NCBI RefSeq assembly: GCF_011326725.1
Contig: NZ_JAANCO010000002.1
Coordinates: 124,001-188,000, forward strand
DNA: 64,000 nt
Source of the DNA: Microbacterium excoecariae
Lineage (GTDB): Bacteria > Actinomycetota > Actinomycetes > Actinomycetales > Microbacteriaceae
Direction: 5' to 3'
In this document: positions 35,955 through 44,624 of the stretch, in pieces
Layout: the number at the start of each line of letters is the position of its first letter
How positions within the stretch are numbered: position 1 is the stretch's first letter
Position numbers and translations under genes: made by a program
The notes under the pieces: model-generated
The model's input: only the letters and a program-made list of their open reading frames with translations
The model's database searches: none
What the model was told of the DNA's origin: nothing

Positions 35955-37181
35955 ATGGACGTTTCCTCCCCCCGCCGCCTCCGCGGCGCCACCCTGGCCG
36001 ACGGGCGCGTCGTCGACGTCGTCCTGGACGGCGAGACCGTCGGGGCCGTGACCGAAGCCGCCGCGGGCGCCCCGCTCGAGGACGGCGACCTCGACCTGGG
36101 CGGCTTCCTCTTGCTGGCCGCGCCGGCCGACCCCCACACGCACCTCGACAAGGCGCTGTCGTGGGACGCGATCCGCCCCGTCTCGGGCGACCTCGAGACG
36201 GCGATCGCGTCCTGGACCGACTTCATCCGCGGCACGACCGAGGACGAGATCCGAGGCCGGGCGGTGCGCGCCATCGAGCGGTACGTCGCGAACGGCACGA
36301 CGGCCCTGCGCACCCACGTCGACGTGCCCTCCGAGGGCGACCCCGCCCGCGGCGTGCGCGCCGTGGCCGCCGCCCGCGCGCAATTCGCGGGCATCGTCGA
36401 CATCGAGATCGTGGCGCTCGCCGCGCGCGACATCGACCCGGCCCGCGTCGAGGCGGCGCTCGCCGCGGGCGCCGACCTGGTGGGCGGGGCGCCGCATCTC
36501 GCGACCGACGAGGGTGCGGATCTCGCGCGCCTCCTGGACGTCGCGGAGCGCCACGGCGTCGGCGTCGACATCCACGCCGACGAGGCGCTGCGCCACGGCG
36601 ACACCCTCCGACTGATGTCGCGCCGCACCGCCGACTGGACCGTCACGCGGACGGCGAGCCACTGCGTGCGGCTGTCGATGATGACGGCCGACGAGCTGGA
36701 TCCCTTGCTCGCCGAGGTCGCTGCCGCCGGCATCGGGGTGGTCGCCAACCCGCTGACGAACCTCTACCTGCAGGGCTGGGACGACCCCGTCGCCATGCCA
36801 CGCGGCGTCGCTCCGGTGGGGCGGCTCCGGCGGGCCGGGGTGACGACCGCGGCGGGCGGCGACAACATGCGGGATCCGTTCAACCCGGTCGGGCGAGCCG
36901 ACGCCTTCGAGACCGCCATGCTCCTCGTCGCGACGACCCACGTCTCGATCGACGAGGCCTGGGACGCGGTGACGGATGCGGCACGCACCGTGATGGGGCT
37001 CCCTGCGGCGGGCCCCGTGCCCGGCCGCCGCGCGGAGCTCCTCGCGGTGCGCGCCGACTCGCTCGCCGACGCCGTGGCGTTTGCGCCCGCAGAGCGCATC
37101 GTCTTCTCGCGTGGCCGCGTGGTCGCGCGCATCGACACGACGCGCTGGATGGCCCCGCGCGCGCAGGAGGAGGCCCGATGA
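35955..37181 (+). CDS. Cytosine deaminase-like amidohydrolase (CodA family)
   Basis: 408 residues. All metal and catalytic residues of CodA-type enzymes are present: His61-x-His63 (PHTHLDKAL), His207 and Glu210 (IHADEALRHGD), His236 (ASHCVRL) and Asp303 (GGDNMRDPF). It should hydrolyse an amino or imino group on a pyrimidine-like or related ring; N-isopropylammelide-type substrates are also known for relatives. AAGGTG lies about 6 nt before ATG 35955. First gene of an operon with ATGA overlap to the ABC ATPase. Confidence 0.87.
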   Translation: MDVSSPRRLRGATLADGRVVDVVLDGETVGAVTEAAAGAPLEDGDLDLGGFLLLAAPADPHTHLDKALSWDAIRPVSGDLETAIASWTDFIRGTTEDEIRGRAVRAIERYVANGTTALRTHVDVPSEGDPARGVRAVAAARAQFAGIVDIEIVALAARDIDPARVEAALAAGADLVGGAPHLATDEGADLARLLDVAERHGVGVDIHADEALRHGDTLRLMSRRTADWTVTRTASHCVRLSMMTADELDPLLAEVAAAGIGVVANPLTNLYLQGWDDPVAMPRGVAPVGRLRRAGVTTAAGGDNMRDPFNPVGRADAFETAMLLVATTHVSIDEAWDAVTDAARTVMGLPAAGPVPGRRAELLAVRADSLADAVAFAPAERIVFSRGRVVARIDTTRWMAPRAQEEAR

Positions 37182-37948
37182 GCACTGCGACGATCGACCG
37201 ACCGCGCGAGACAGCCGACGCCCTAGTCGACTTCCGCGACGTCGGAATGACCTACGACGACGGCACCGTCGCACTCGAGCACGTCGACATCACGGTCCGG
37301 CGCGGCGAGTTCGTCACCGTCGTCGGTCCCTCCGGGTGCGGCAAGTCGACGCTCCTGCGTATCGCGGCCGGGCTCGAAAGCCACACGGCGGGGGACTGCG
37401 ACACGCACACCGACCGCGTGGGCTTCGTGTTCCAGGACGCCACGCTGCTGCCCTGGCGAAACGTCCGGAAGAACGTCGAGCTGCTCGCGGAGCTGAACGG
37501 ACAAACCCCCACCCAACGTTCCGCCGCCGCGCAGGAGGCGATCGACCTCGTGGGCCTGGCGGGCTTCGAGGGATCGATGCCGCGCCAGCTCTCCGGCGGG
37601 ATGAGGATGCGCGCCTCGCTCGCGCGCTCGCTGACGCTGAACCCCGACCTGTTCCTGTTCGACGAGCCGTTCGGCGCGCTCGACGAGATCACCCGCCAGC
37701 GGCTGAACGACGAGCTCCTCCGGCTCTTCGCCCAGCGCGGGTTCGGAGGCCTCTTTATTACCCACTCGGTCGCCGAGGCCGTGTATCTCTCGACCCGCGT
37801 CGTGGTGATGTCCGGCCGACCCGGCCGCATCGTCGACGTCGTCGACGTCCCCTTCGACATGCCCCGAGACCCCGAGATCCGCTTCTCGAGCGAGTTCGGT
37901 GCGCTCGTCGGGCGCGTCTCGCACGCCCTCAAGGAGGCCCACGCATGA
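37178..37948 (+). CDS. ABC transporter ATP-binding protein (SsuB/ThiZ-like)
   Basis: 256 residues with Walker [11 protein letters not shown]-loop FVFQDATLLPW, signature LSGGMRMRASLARSL, Walker B LFLFDEPFGALDE and switch His (ITHSVAEAVYLS). Belongs to the nitrate/sulfonate/taurine and HMP-precursor importer group. Overlaps the amidohydrolase upstream and the permease downstream by 4 bp each. Confidence 0.92.
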   Translation: MSTATIDRPRETADALVDFRDVGMTYDDGTVALEHVDITVRRGEFVTVVGPSGCGKSTLLRIAAGLESHTAGDCDTHTDRVGFVFQDATLLPWRNVRKNVELLAELNGQTPTQRSAAAQEAIDLVGLAGFEGSMPRQLSGGMRMRASLARSLTLNPDLFLFDEPFGALDEITRQRLNDELLRLFAQRGFGGLFITHSVAEAVYLSTRVVVMSGRPGRIVDVVDVPFDMPRDPEIRFSSEFGALVGRVSHALKEAHA

Positions 37949-38790
37949 CACAGCTGACTGCGGCGCCCGCCGCACCCGCTCCCGTCGCGACGCGCGCCAG
38001 GCGAGCATCCGCGCCCGCCTGGCTGCACACCGCCTGGCCGCCGCTGGTCGTGTTCGGCATCATCCTCGTGGCGTGGTCGGTCGCGAGCGCGATGCTCGGC
38101 GACCGGAGCTTTCTCCTGCCCGCCCCCTACCGCATCTTCACGGACGGCCTGTTCGACCCGATTACGGGGCCGGAGATCCTCGAGGCGCTCGGTCAGACCA
38201 CCCTCGTCGCCTTCATCGGTCTCGCGATCGCCGTCGTCCTCGGCATCGGGTGGGCGGTCGTGATGCTGCAAGCAAAGTGGGCGGAGCGCTCGCTGTACCC
38301 CTACGCCGTGATCCTGCAGTGCATCCCGATCCTCGCTCTTGTCCCCCTCATCGGCTTCTGGTTCGGGTACGGCCTGCCCGGTCGCATCATCGTCTGCGTC
38401 CTTATCTCGTTGTTCCCCATGGTCTCGAACACGCTGTTCGGGCTCCAGTCGGTGGACAAGTCGCAGAAGGAACTGTTCCAGCTTCAGCACGCCGGTCGCT
38501 GGACCACCCTGCGAAAGCTGCAGCTCCCCGCCGCGCTGCCGTCGATCTTCGTCGGGCTGCGCACCTCCGCGGGCCTGTCGATCGTGGGCGCCATCGTGGG
38601 CGACTACTTCTTCCGCCGCGGGACGCCCGGACTCGGATCCCTCATGAGCGCGTATACGTCGCGCCTACTCGCGGCCGAGCTGTACGCATCGGTCGTCGTC
38701 GCCGCCCTCCTCGGCGTCGCCATCTTCGTGGGCTTCGGCCTGCTCTCCCGCCTCGTCGTCGGCCGCTGGTACGACGCCACCAAGGCCTGA
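37945..38790 (+). CDS. ABC transporter permease (SsuC/ThiX-like)
   Basis: 281 residues, about six membrane helices, BPD_transp_1 fold with the ATPase-coupling EAA segment LRKLQLPAALPSIFVGLRTSAG. A basic cytoplasmic N-terminus is followed by the first helix at about 28-50. Forms the membrane channel with the preceding ATPase; one permease gene implies a homodimer. Confidence 0.92.
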   Translation: MTQLTAAPAAPAPVATRARRASAPAWLHTAWPPLVVFGIILVAWSVASAMLGDRSFLLPAPYRIFTDGLFDPITGPEILEALGQTTLVAFIGLAIAVVLGIGWAVVMLQAKWAERSLYPYAVILQCIPILALVPLIGFWFGYGLPGRIIVCVLISLFPMVSNTLFGLQSVDKSQKELFQLQHAGRWTTLRKLQLPAALPSIFVGLRTSAGLSIVGAIVGDYFFRRGTPGLGSLMSAYTSRLLAAELYASVVVAALLGVAIFVGFGLLSRLVVGRWYDATKA

Positions 38791-38820
38791 CCCCTCCCAC
38801 CCCCCTCAGGAAGCGAGACC

Positions 38821-40005
38821 ATGACCCTCATCACCCGCCGGCGCGCGCTCGCCGCCGCCTCGACGCTCGGCGTCGCGACCCTCGCCCTCACCGCCTGCTC
38901 GGGCGGGACGACCGCGGACGACGCCGCGGCCGATCTCGAGGTCGGATCCCTCGACCTGTCGGCCGTGTGCCCCGCCGACATCGTCGTCCAGACCGACTGG
39001 AACCCCCAGGCCGAGCACGGCCACCTCTTCCAGCTCATCGGCGACGACTACACGATCGACGCCGAGAACAAGTCGGTCTCCTCGCCGCTCGTCGTCGACG
39101 GCGAGTACACGGGTGTGAACTTCGAGGTGCGCGCCGGCGGTCCCGCCATCGGGTACTCGACCGTCAACTCGATCATGTTCCAGGACGACGCGATCACCCT
39201 CGGCTACGTGCACTCGGACGCCGCGATCTCGAGTTCGGCCATCACCCCCGTTGTCGGCGTCATGGCGCAGATGGACGTCAACCCGCAGATGGTGATGTGG
39301 GACCCGGAGACCTACCCGGACGTCGAGACGATCGAGGACCTCGCCGCCGCGCTCGAGGAGTCGGGCGGCGCCTGGCGCTACTTCGGCGGCGCCGCGTACA
39401 TGGAGTACCTCATGGCCGCGGGGATCGTGCCCGAGTCGATCGTAGATGGCGGCTATGACGGCACGCCCGCGTCCTTTGTGGCGGACGACGGCCTCTCCGC
39501 GCAGCAGGGCTTCGCCTCCGCCGAGCCCTACATTTACGCCAACGAGGTCGAGGCGTGGAATAAGCCGGTCGAGTACGCGCTCATCGCGGACGCGGGCTGG
39601 GACATCTACGGATCCGCCCTCTCGGTGCGCGCCGACAAGATCGAGGAGCTCTCGCCCTGCCTTGAGGAGCTCGTGCCGATCCTGCAGCAGGCGGAGGTCG
39701 ACTTCTTCGCGGACCCGTCCGACACGGTCGATCTCATCCTCGAGCTCGTCGCCGAGTACAACAACGGCTGGACCTACTCCCAGGGCGTGGCCGACTACGC
39801 GGTGGAGACGCTTATCGAGGACGGCATCGTCTCGAACGGCGACAACGGGTACATCGGCGACTTCGATCCGGAGCGCGTGAGCGAGTTCTTCGGAACGGGC
39901 ATGGAGCTCTTCCAGGAGATCGCCGCCGACGTCGACCCCGACCTCGTTGCCGAGGACATCTACACGAACGAGTTCCTCGACACCTCGATCGGCCTGTCCG
40001 AATGA
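38821..40005 (+). CDS. ABC transporter substrate-binding lipoprotein, NMT1/THI5-like
   Basis: 394 residues. Signal peptide with TRRR and lipobox LTAC, lipidated at Cys26. Residues after about 50 contain VQTDWNPQAEHG, a motif of the NMT1/THI5 family that binds pyrimidine precursors of thiamine and other small heterocycles, followed by GPAIGYSTVNS and YVHSDAAISS. Captures the cluster's substrate outside the cell. ATGA overlap with the downstream FAD oxidase. Confidence 0.88.
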   Translation: MTLITRRRALAAASTLGVATLALTACSGGTTADDAAADLEVGSLDLSAVCPADIVVQTDWNPQAEHGHLFQLIGDDYTIDAENKSVSSPLVVDGEYTGVNFEVRAGGPAIGYSTVNSIMFQDDAITLGYVHSDAAISSSAITPVVGVMAQMDVNPQMVMWDPETYPDVETIEDLAAALEESGGAWRYFGGAAYMEYLMAAGIVPESIVDGGYDGTPASFVADDGLSAQQGFASAEPYIYANEVEAWNKPVEYALIADAGWDIYGSALSVRADKIEELSPCLEELVPILQQAEVDFFADPSDTVDLILELVAEYNNGWTYSQGVADYAVETLIEDGIVSNGDNGYIGDFDPERVSEFFGTGMELFQEIAADVDPDLVAEDIYTNEFLDTSIGLSE

Positions 40006-41336
40006 GCGTCGCCACAGCCGAACGCGCCTCGGTCTCGGACCTCTACGACGCGCTCGTCGAGCTCCTCGGCCCGCGGGGCGTCACGACCGACCGGCGCATG
40101 CTGGAGCGGGCCTCGGTCGACGGCGCGCGCATGTCTCCCGTCATCAGCGAGCTGTTGCCCCTCGGCATCGCGCAGATCGTCGCCTTCCCGACCACGGCCG
40201 AGGACATCGCGCGCGTCGTCGACGCGGCAGTCTCCCGCGGGATCCCCGTCACGCCCCGCGGGAAGGGCACGGGGAACTACGGTCAGGCCATCCCCTCGCG
40301 CGGCGGACTCGTGCTCGACACGTCGCGGGCCCGGACGATCGTCGAGGTCGCCGACGGCGTCATCACGGCCGACGCGGGCGTCCCCATGGCGCAGCTGGAG
40401 CAGGCGGCGCGCGAGACCGGGCAGCAGCTGTGGATGTATCCGTCGACGATGAACTCGTCGGTCGGTGGGTTCCTCGCGGGCGGATCCGGCGGCACGGGAA
40501 CGATCGCGCACGGCGCGAACCACATGGGGTTCGTGGTCGCCCTCGACGTCGTCCACGCGGACGGATCGGGCCTGCATCACGTCGTGGGGGAGGAGGCTCA
40601 GCGCTACGTGCACAACTACGGCACGGCGGGCATCATCGCCCGCGCGAGCGTCCGCCTCGAGCCCGCGGTCGACTGGCGCGCGCTCTACGCGTCCTTTGAG
40701 ACGTTCGCGGGTCCCCTGTCCGTGCTCCGCGAACTCGGCCGGCTCGAGCCGCTCCCGCGCCTCGTCTCCGCCGACACGCGGGAGGTCTCGGCCGCGCTGC
40801 CGGAGGATCCCGCCATCCCGCGCGGGCGCGCGAGCCTGCGCGCCATCCTGCACCCGGACACGGTTGCCGCCGCGACGACGCTCATCGAGGGCGCCGGCGG
40901 CCGCGTCGAAGACGTGCGGACGGGGCCCGCGGAGGGCGCGAAGCTCTCGACGCTCAGCTACAACCACCCGATCGAGTGGCTCCAGAAGTCGCGGCCGGGG
41001 CACTACTACCACCTCGAGGTCGGCGGCGACATCCTTGCCGACGACATCGCGCTCGTGCACGACACGATCGGCGACGGGCTCCTGCACATCGAGGCCGGGC
41101 ATACGGTGCCGATCGGCATGCTGGCGGCGGAGTACACGGGCCCCGAGGAGGTCCTTGCCGCGATCGCGCGACTCGAGGCCATCGGCGTCGGCGTCCACAA
41201 CTGCCACCAGTGGAACGTCGACTTCGAAATGCCACGCACGGTCGAGCTCGCGCGGGTCACGGATCCGCGGGGCCTGCTCAACCCGGGCAAGCTCAATCCC
41301 GACTATCGGGGCCCGCAGAAGGGATCCATCCGATGA
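40002..41336 (+). CDS. FAD-binding oxidoreductase (VAO/PCMH family)
   Basis: 444 residues. N-terminal PCMH-type FAD domain (IVAFPTTAEDIARVVDAAV, pyrophosphate loop PRGKGTGNYGQAIPSRGGLVLD, STMNSSVGGFLAGGSGGTGTI) and an oxidase C-domain ending in DPRGLLNPGKLNP. Oxidises a C-H, C-O or C-N bond of a small substrate. Placed between the binding protein and the creatininase-family enzyme with 4-bp overlaps on both sides, so it is part of the pathway. Confidence 0.88.
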   Translation: MSVATAERASVSDLYDALVELLGPRGVTTDRRMLERASVDGARMSPVISELLPLGIAQIVAFPTTAEDIARVVDAAVSRGIPVTPRGKGTGNYGQAIPSRGGLVLDTSRARTIVEVADGVITADAGVPMAQLEQAARETGQQLWMYPSTMNSSVGGFLAGGSGGTGTIAHGANHMGFVVALDVVHADGSGLHHVVGEEAQRYVHNYGTAGIIARASVRLEPAVDWRALYASFETFAGPLSVLRELGRLEPLPRLVSADTREVSAALPEDPAIPRGRASLRAILHPDTVAAATTLIEGAGGRVEDVRTGPAEGAKLSTLSYNHPIEWLQKSRPGHYYHLEVGGDILADDIALVHDTIGDGLLHIEAGHTVPIGMLAAEYTGPEEVLAAIARLEAIGVGVHNCHQWNVDFEMPRTVELARVTDPRGLLNPGKLNPDYRGPQKGSIR

Positions 41337-42112
41337 CCCGCGTCCTCACCGATCTGCCACAGCCGGCCGCGCTCGAGGTGCTGTCCGACGCGTCGGTGAT
41401 CGTCCAGCCGATCGGCGCGCTCGAGCAGCACGGCGCGCACCTGCCGCTGAACACCGACCTCGTCATCCCGGAGGAGATCGGACGGCGCGCGGTGGATCGC
41501 GCCGTCGCGGCCGGCGTCGACGCGTGGCTGTTGCCGCCCATCGCGGCGAGCAAGAGCGACGAGCACCATTGGGCGCCCGGCACGATCTGGATGGAGGCCT
41601 CGACCATCTGGAACACGCTCGTCGACGTGGGCCGGTCCGTGGCGGCGACCCCCGCGCGCACGCTCGTGTTCCTGAATGGGCACGGCGGCAACTCCGCGCT
41701 CCTGCAGGTCGTCAATCGCGAAATCCGGCGCCGATTCGGGCTGAAGACCTTCTCATTGGGATCCGGAACTCAGCGGGCGGGCGGCCAGGCGGAGGGCGGG
41801 CCGGACGAGTACGGCATGGGGATCCATGCGGGGCACTCCGAGACGAGCCTCATGCTCGCGCTCCGGCCGGAGCTCGTGGACATGTCGCGCGCGGTCCGCA
41901 ACGTCCCGGAGCACATCGCCGAGTTCGAGACGATCGGGTTCAACGGCTACCCCGTGAGCTTCGGGTGGACGTCGGACGACTTCGGCCCGAGCGGCGTGAT
42001 CGGCGACGCCACCGGCGCCACCGCGGCCTACGGCGAGAAGCTCGCGGAGGCCGGTACGGCGTTCGTCGCGCAGGCGCTCGGCGAGATCGCGCGATTCGAG
42101 TTCGCCCGATGA
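41333..42112 (+). CDS. Creatininase-family amidohydrolase
   Basis: 259 residues. Creatininase fold with its metal ligands: Glu in QPIGALEQHGAHLPLNTD, SKSDEHHWAPGT, NGHGGNS and IHAGHSETSLML. Family members open cyclic amides (creatinine), deformylate pterin-pathway intermediates, or hydrolyse inososes. Here it lies in an operon of ring-modifying enzymes, so ring opening or amide hydrolysis of the heterocycle is inferred. Confidence 0.9.
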   Translation: MTRVLTDLPQPAALEVLSDASVIVQPIGALEQHGAHLPLNTDLVIPEEIGRRAVDRAVAAGVDAWLLPPIAASKSDEHHWAPGTIWMEASTIWNTLVDVGRSVAATPARTLVFLNGHGGNSALLQVVNREIRRRFGLKTFSLGSGTQRAGGQAEGGPDEYGMGIHAGHSETSLMLALRPELVDMSRAVRNVPEHIAEFETIGFNGYPVSFGWTSDDFGPSGVIGDATGATAAYGEKLAEAGTAFVAQALGEIARFEFAR

Positions 42113-42750
42113 GCGCACCGCGCACGCCGGGCGCCGCCGGCAACGTGCCGCCCGAGGGGCTCGATCGGCCCGTGCAGGACGGGCGGGTCCCCGCGGATCC
42201 GGCCGACCTGCTCGCCGCGTGGCTGCCCGGCGACGACGACCCGGAACGTCCCCTGTGCACGCTCGCGACCGTCGACGAGGAGGGGGTTCCGGACGCGCGG
42301 ACCGTCCTCGTGTCGGGCCGCCGCGAGGCCGGGATCACCTTCCACACGGAGGGATCCAGCCGCAAGGCCCAGCAGCTCGCCGCGCACCCGGTGGCCGCGC
42401 TCGTCGTTCGATGGCCGGAGCTCGCGCGCCAGGTTGTCCTCCGTGGCCGCGTGGAGCGCACGGATCCGGCCGACGAGGCGCTCGCGTTCGCGCGCCGCAG
42501 TCGCTACCTCCAGCTCCTCGCGGGCATCAACACCGACGCGCTCGCGGCGGAGGACCGCGCGACGCGGGAGCGCGTGTACGCGCGGATCGACGCGGAGACG
42601 CCCGACCCGCCGCAGCCGGACTCGTGGACCGGATACGCCCTCGTGCCGCACGAGGTGACGTTCTGGGAGGGGTCGGATGCGGCCCCCAGCCGCCGCGCGC
42701 GGTACACCCGCGCCGGCGACGGCTGGTCCGCCTCCTTCCTGGCCGGCTGA
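42109..42750 (+). CDS. Pyridoxamine-phosphate-oxidase-like FMN protein (PdxH-like)
   Basis: 213 residues, full PdxH layout: N-terminal helix, PLCTLATVDEEGVPDARTVLVSGR FMN-binding strand region, TEGSSRKAQQLAAHPVAALV, and a C-terminal RYTRAGDGWSASFLAG like the PdxH dimer tail. Could make PLP, but its 4-bp overlap with the creatininase gene suggests a cluster-specific FMN oxidase or reductase. Last gene of the run. Confidence 0.82.
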   Translation: MSAPRTPGAAGNVPPEGLDRPVQDGRVPADPADLLAAWLPGDDDPERPLCTLATVDEEGVPDARTVLVSGRREAGITFHTEGSSRKAQQLAAHPVAALVVRWPELARQVVLRGRVERTDPADEALAFARRSRYLQLLAGINTDALAAEDRATRERVYARIDAETPDPPQPDSWTGYALVPHEVTFWEGSDAAPSRRARYTRAGDGWSASFLAG

Positions 42751-42823
42751 TGACCCCGACCGCCCCTTCGCCCCGACACCGGGCGTAGGGTCGGGGGCAT
42801 CACCGATCGGGAGGGGGCCGGTT

Positions 42824-44539
42824 ATGGTCACTGTGGCCGCGAACATCGTCGAGACGCTTGCCGCCAGCGGGGTGAGGCGGGTCTACGGCATCCCGGGGGA
42901 CTCGCTGAACGGGTTCACCGACGCCCTGCGCACGAACGGCGAGGTCGAGTGGGTGCACGTGCGCCACGAGGAGGCGGCCGCTTTCGCCGCGAGCGCGGAG
43001 GCCGCCGTCACGGGCGAGCTCGCCGTCTGCGCGGGCAGCTGCGGGCCGGGCAACCTCCACCTCATCAACGGGCTCTTCGACGCGCAGCGATCGCGGGTTC
43101 CCGTGCTCGCCATCGCCGCCCACATCCCGAGCGACGAGATCGGCACGGGCTACTTCCAGGAGACGCACCCGCAGGAGCTGTTCCGCGAGTGCAGCGTGTA
43201 CGCCGAGCACGTCGCCACGCCCGAGCAGATGCCGCGCCTGTTGCGGATCGCGATGCGCGAGGCCGTCTCGCAGCGCGGCGTCGCCGTGCTCGTCGTCCCG
43301 GGGGACGTGGGGCTCGCCGAGATCGAGGCGGCCGCGGAGGAGATTCGGGGCCAGGAGCCGCGGGTGATCCCCGCGGAGGCCGAGATCGACCGGGCGGCCG
43401 AGGCGCTGAACGCGGGGAAGAAGGTCACGATCCTCGCCGGCGCGGGCGTCGCGGGGGCGCACGAGGAGCTCGTCTCCTTCGCCGAGCGTCTCCAGGCGCC
43501 CGTCGTGCACGCGCTGCGCGGCAAGGAGTTCGTCGAGTACGACAACCCGTTCGACGTGGGCATGACGGGCCTGATCGGCTTCGCCTCGGGCTACCACGCC
43601 ATGCGCGAGTGCGACACGCTCGTCATGCTCGGCACCGACTTCCCCTACCCCCAGTTCTTCCCCGAGGACGCGACGATCATCCAGGTGGACGTCCGGGGTG
43701 GGCAGATCGGGCGGCGCACGCGGGTGGACATCCCGCTCGTCGGCGGCGTCGCGGAGACGATCGCCGAGCTGCTGCCGCGCCTCGAGGCCGCCGCCGATTC
43801 CGGTCACCTCGACGCGGCCCGGAAGCACTACCGGCGCTCCCGCAAGGGGCTCGACGACCTCGCGACCCCGTCGAAGCGCACGATCCACCCGCAGTACCTC
43901 GCGCGCCTGCTCGACGAGGCGGCGTCGGACGACGCGGTGTTCCTCCCCGACGTGGGCTCGCCGGTCGTCTGGGCCGCGCGGTATCTCACGATGAACGGTC
44001 GGCGCCGGCTCATCGGATCCTTCACCCACGGATCCATGGCGAACGCCCTCTCGCAGGCGATCGGCGTGCAGGCGGTCGATCGGTCGCGCCAGGTCATCGC
44101 GATGGCGGGCGACGGCGGCCTCTCGATGCTGCTCGGCGAGCTCATCACGCTGACGCAGAACGACCTGCCGGTCAAGACGGTCGTCTTCGACAACGCGTCG
44201 CTGAATTTCGTCGAGCTCGAGATGAAGGCCGCCGGCTTCGTGAACTACGCCACGGGCCTCGACAACCCCGACTTTGCGAAGATCGCGGAGGCGATGGGGA
44301 TCCGCGGGATCCGCGTGACGGACTCCGCGGACCTGGAGGACGCGGTGCGCGAGTTCCTCGCGCACGACGGGCCCGCCGTCCTCGACGTCGTCACGGAACG
44401 GCAGGAGCTGTCGATGCCGCCGACGATCACGGCGGAGCAAGCGAAGGGCTTCGCGCTCTACGCGATCCGCACGGTCCTCTCGGGCCGCGGCGACGAGCTC
44501 GTGGACCTCGCGCGCACGAACCTGCGGCAGCTGCGGTAG
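42824..44539 (+). CDS. poxB: Thiamine-diphosphate pyruvate oxidase/dehydrogenase, PoxB-like
   Basis: 571 residues, the length of E. coli PoxB (572). TPP N-domain with the catalytic Glu in VRHEEAAAFAASA, a central FAD-type domain (ILAGAGVAGAHEELVSFAERL, TGLIGFASGYHAM), and the C-terminal TPP motif GDGGLSMLLGELITLTQNDL ending in FDNASLN. Oxidatively decarboxylates pyruvate to acetate and CO2, passing electrons to quinones. GGAGGGGG lies about 6 nt before the ATG. Confidence 0.92.
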   Translation: MVTVAANIVETLAASGVRRVYGIPGDSLNGFTDALRTNGEVEWVHVRHEEAAAFAASAEAAVTGELAVCAGSCGPGNLHLINGLFDAQRSRVPVLAIAAHIPSDEIGTGYFQETHPQELFRECSVYAEHVATPEQMPRLLRIAMREAVSQRGVAVLVVPGDVGLAEIEAAAEEIRGQEPRVIPAEAEIDRAAEALNAGKKVTILAGAGVAGAHEELVSFAERLQAPVVHALRGKEFVEYDNPFDVGMTGLIGFASGYHAMRECDTLVMLGTDFPYPQFFPEDATIIQVDVRGGQIGRRTRVDIPLVGGVAETIAELLPRLEAAADSGHLDAARKHYRRSRKGLDDLATPSKRTIHPQYLARLLDEAASDDAVFLPDVGSPVVWAARYLTMNGRRRLIGSFTHGSMANALSQAIGVQAVDRSRQVIAMAGDGGLSMLLGELITLTQNDLPVKTVVFDNASLNFVELEMKAAGFVNYATGLDNPDFAKIAEAMGIRGIRVTDSADLEDAVREFLAHDGPAVLDVVTERQELSMPPTITAEQAKGFALYAIRTVLSGRGDELVDLARTNLRQLR

Positions 44540-44624
44540 GCGGCGGAGGCCAAAACGCCCGGTCCGGGCGCGACACGCCGACGGCTCGCGGGGCCGGGCC
44601 GGGTGTTCCCCTACCGTGGAGCGC

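Noticed and set aside
33040-42750. Cluster as a thiamine salvage locus
   Set aside because: The NMT1/THI5-like binding protein hints at it, but TenA, ThiD, ThiM and a TPP riboswitch are all missing.
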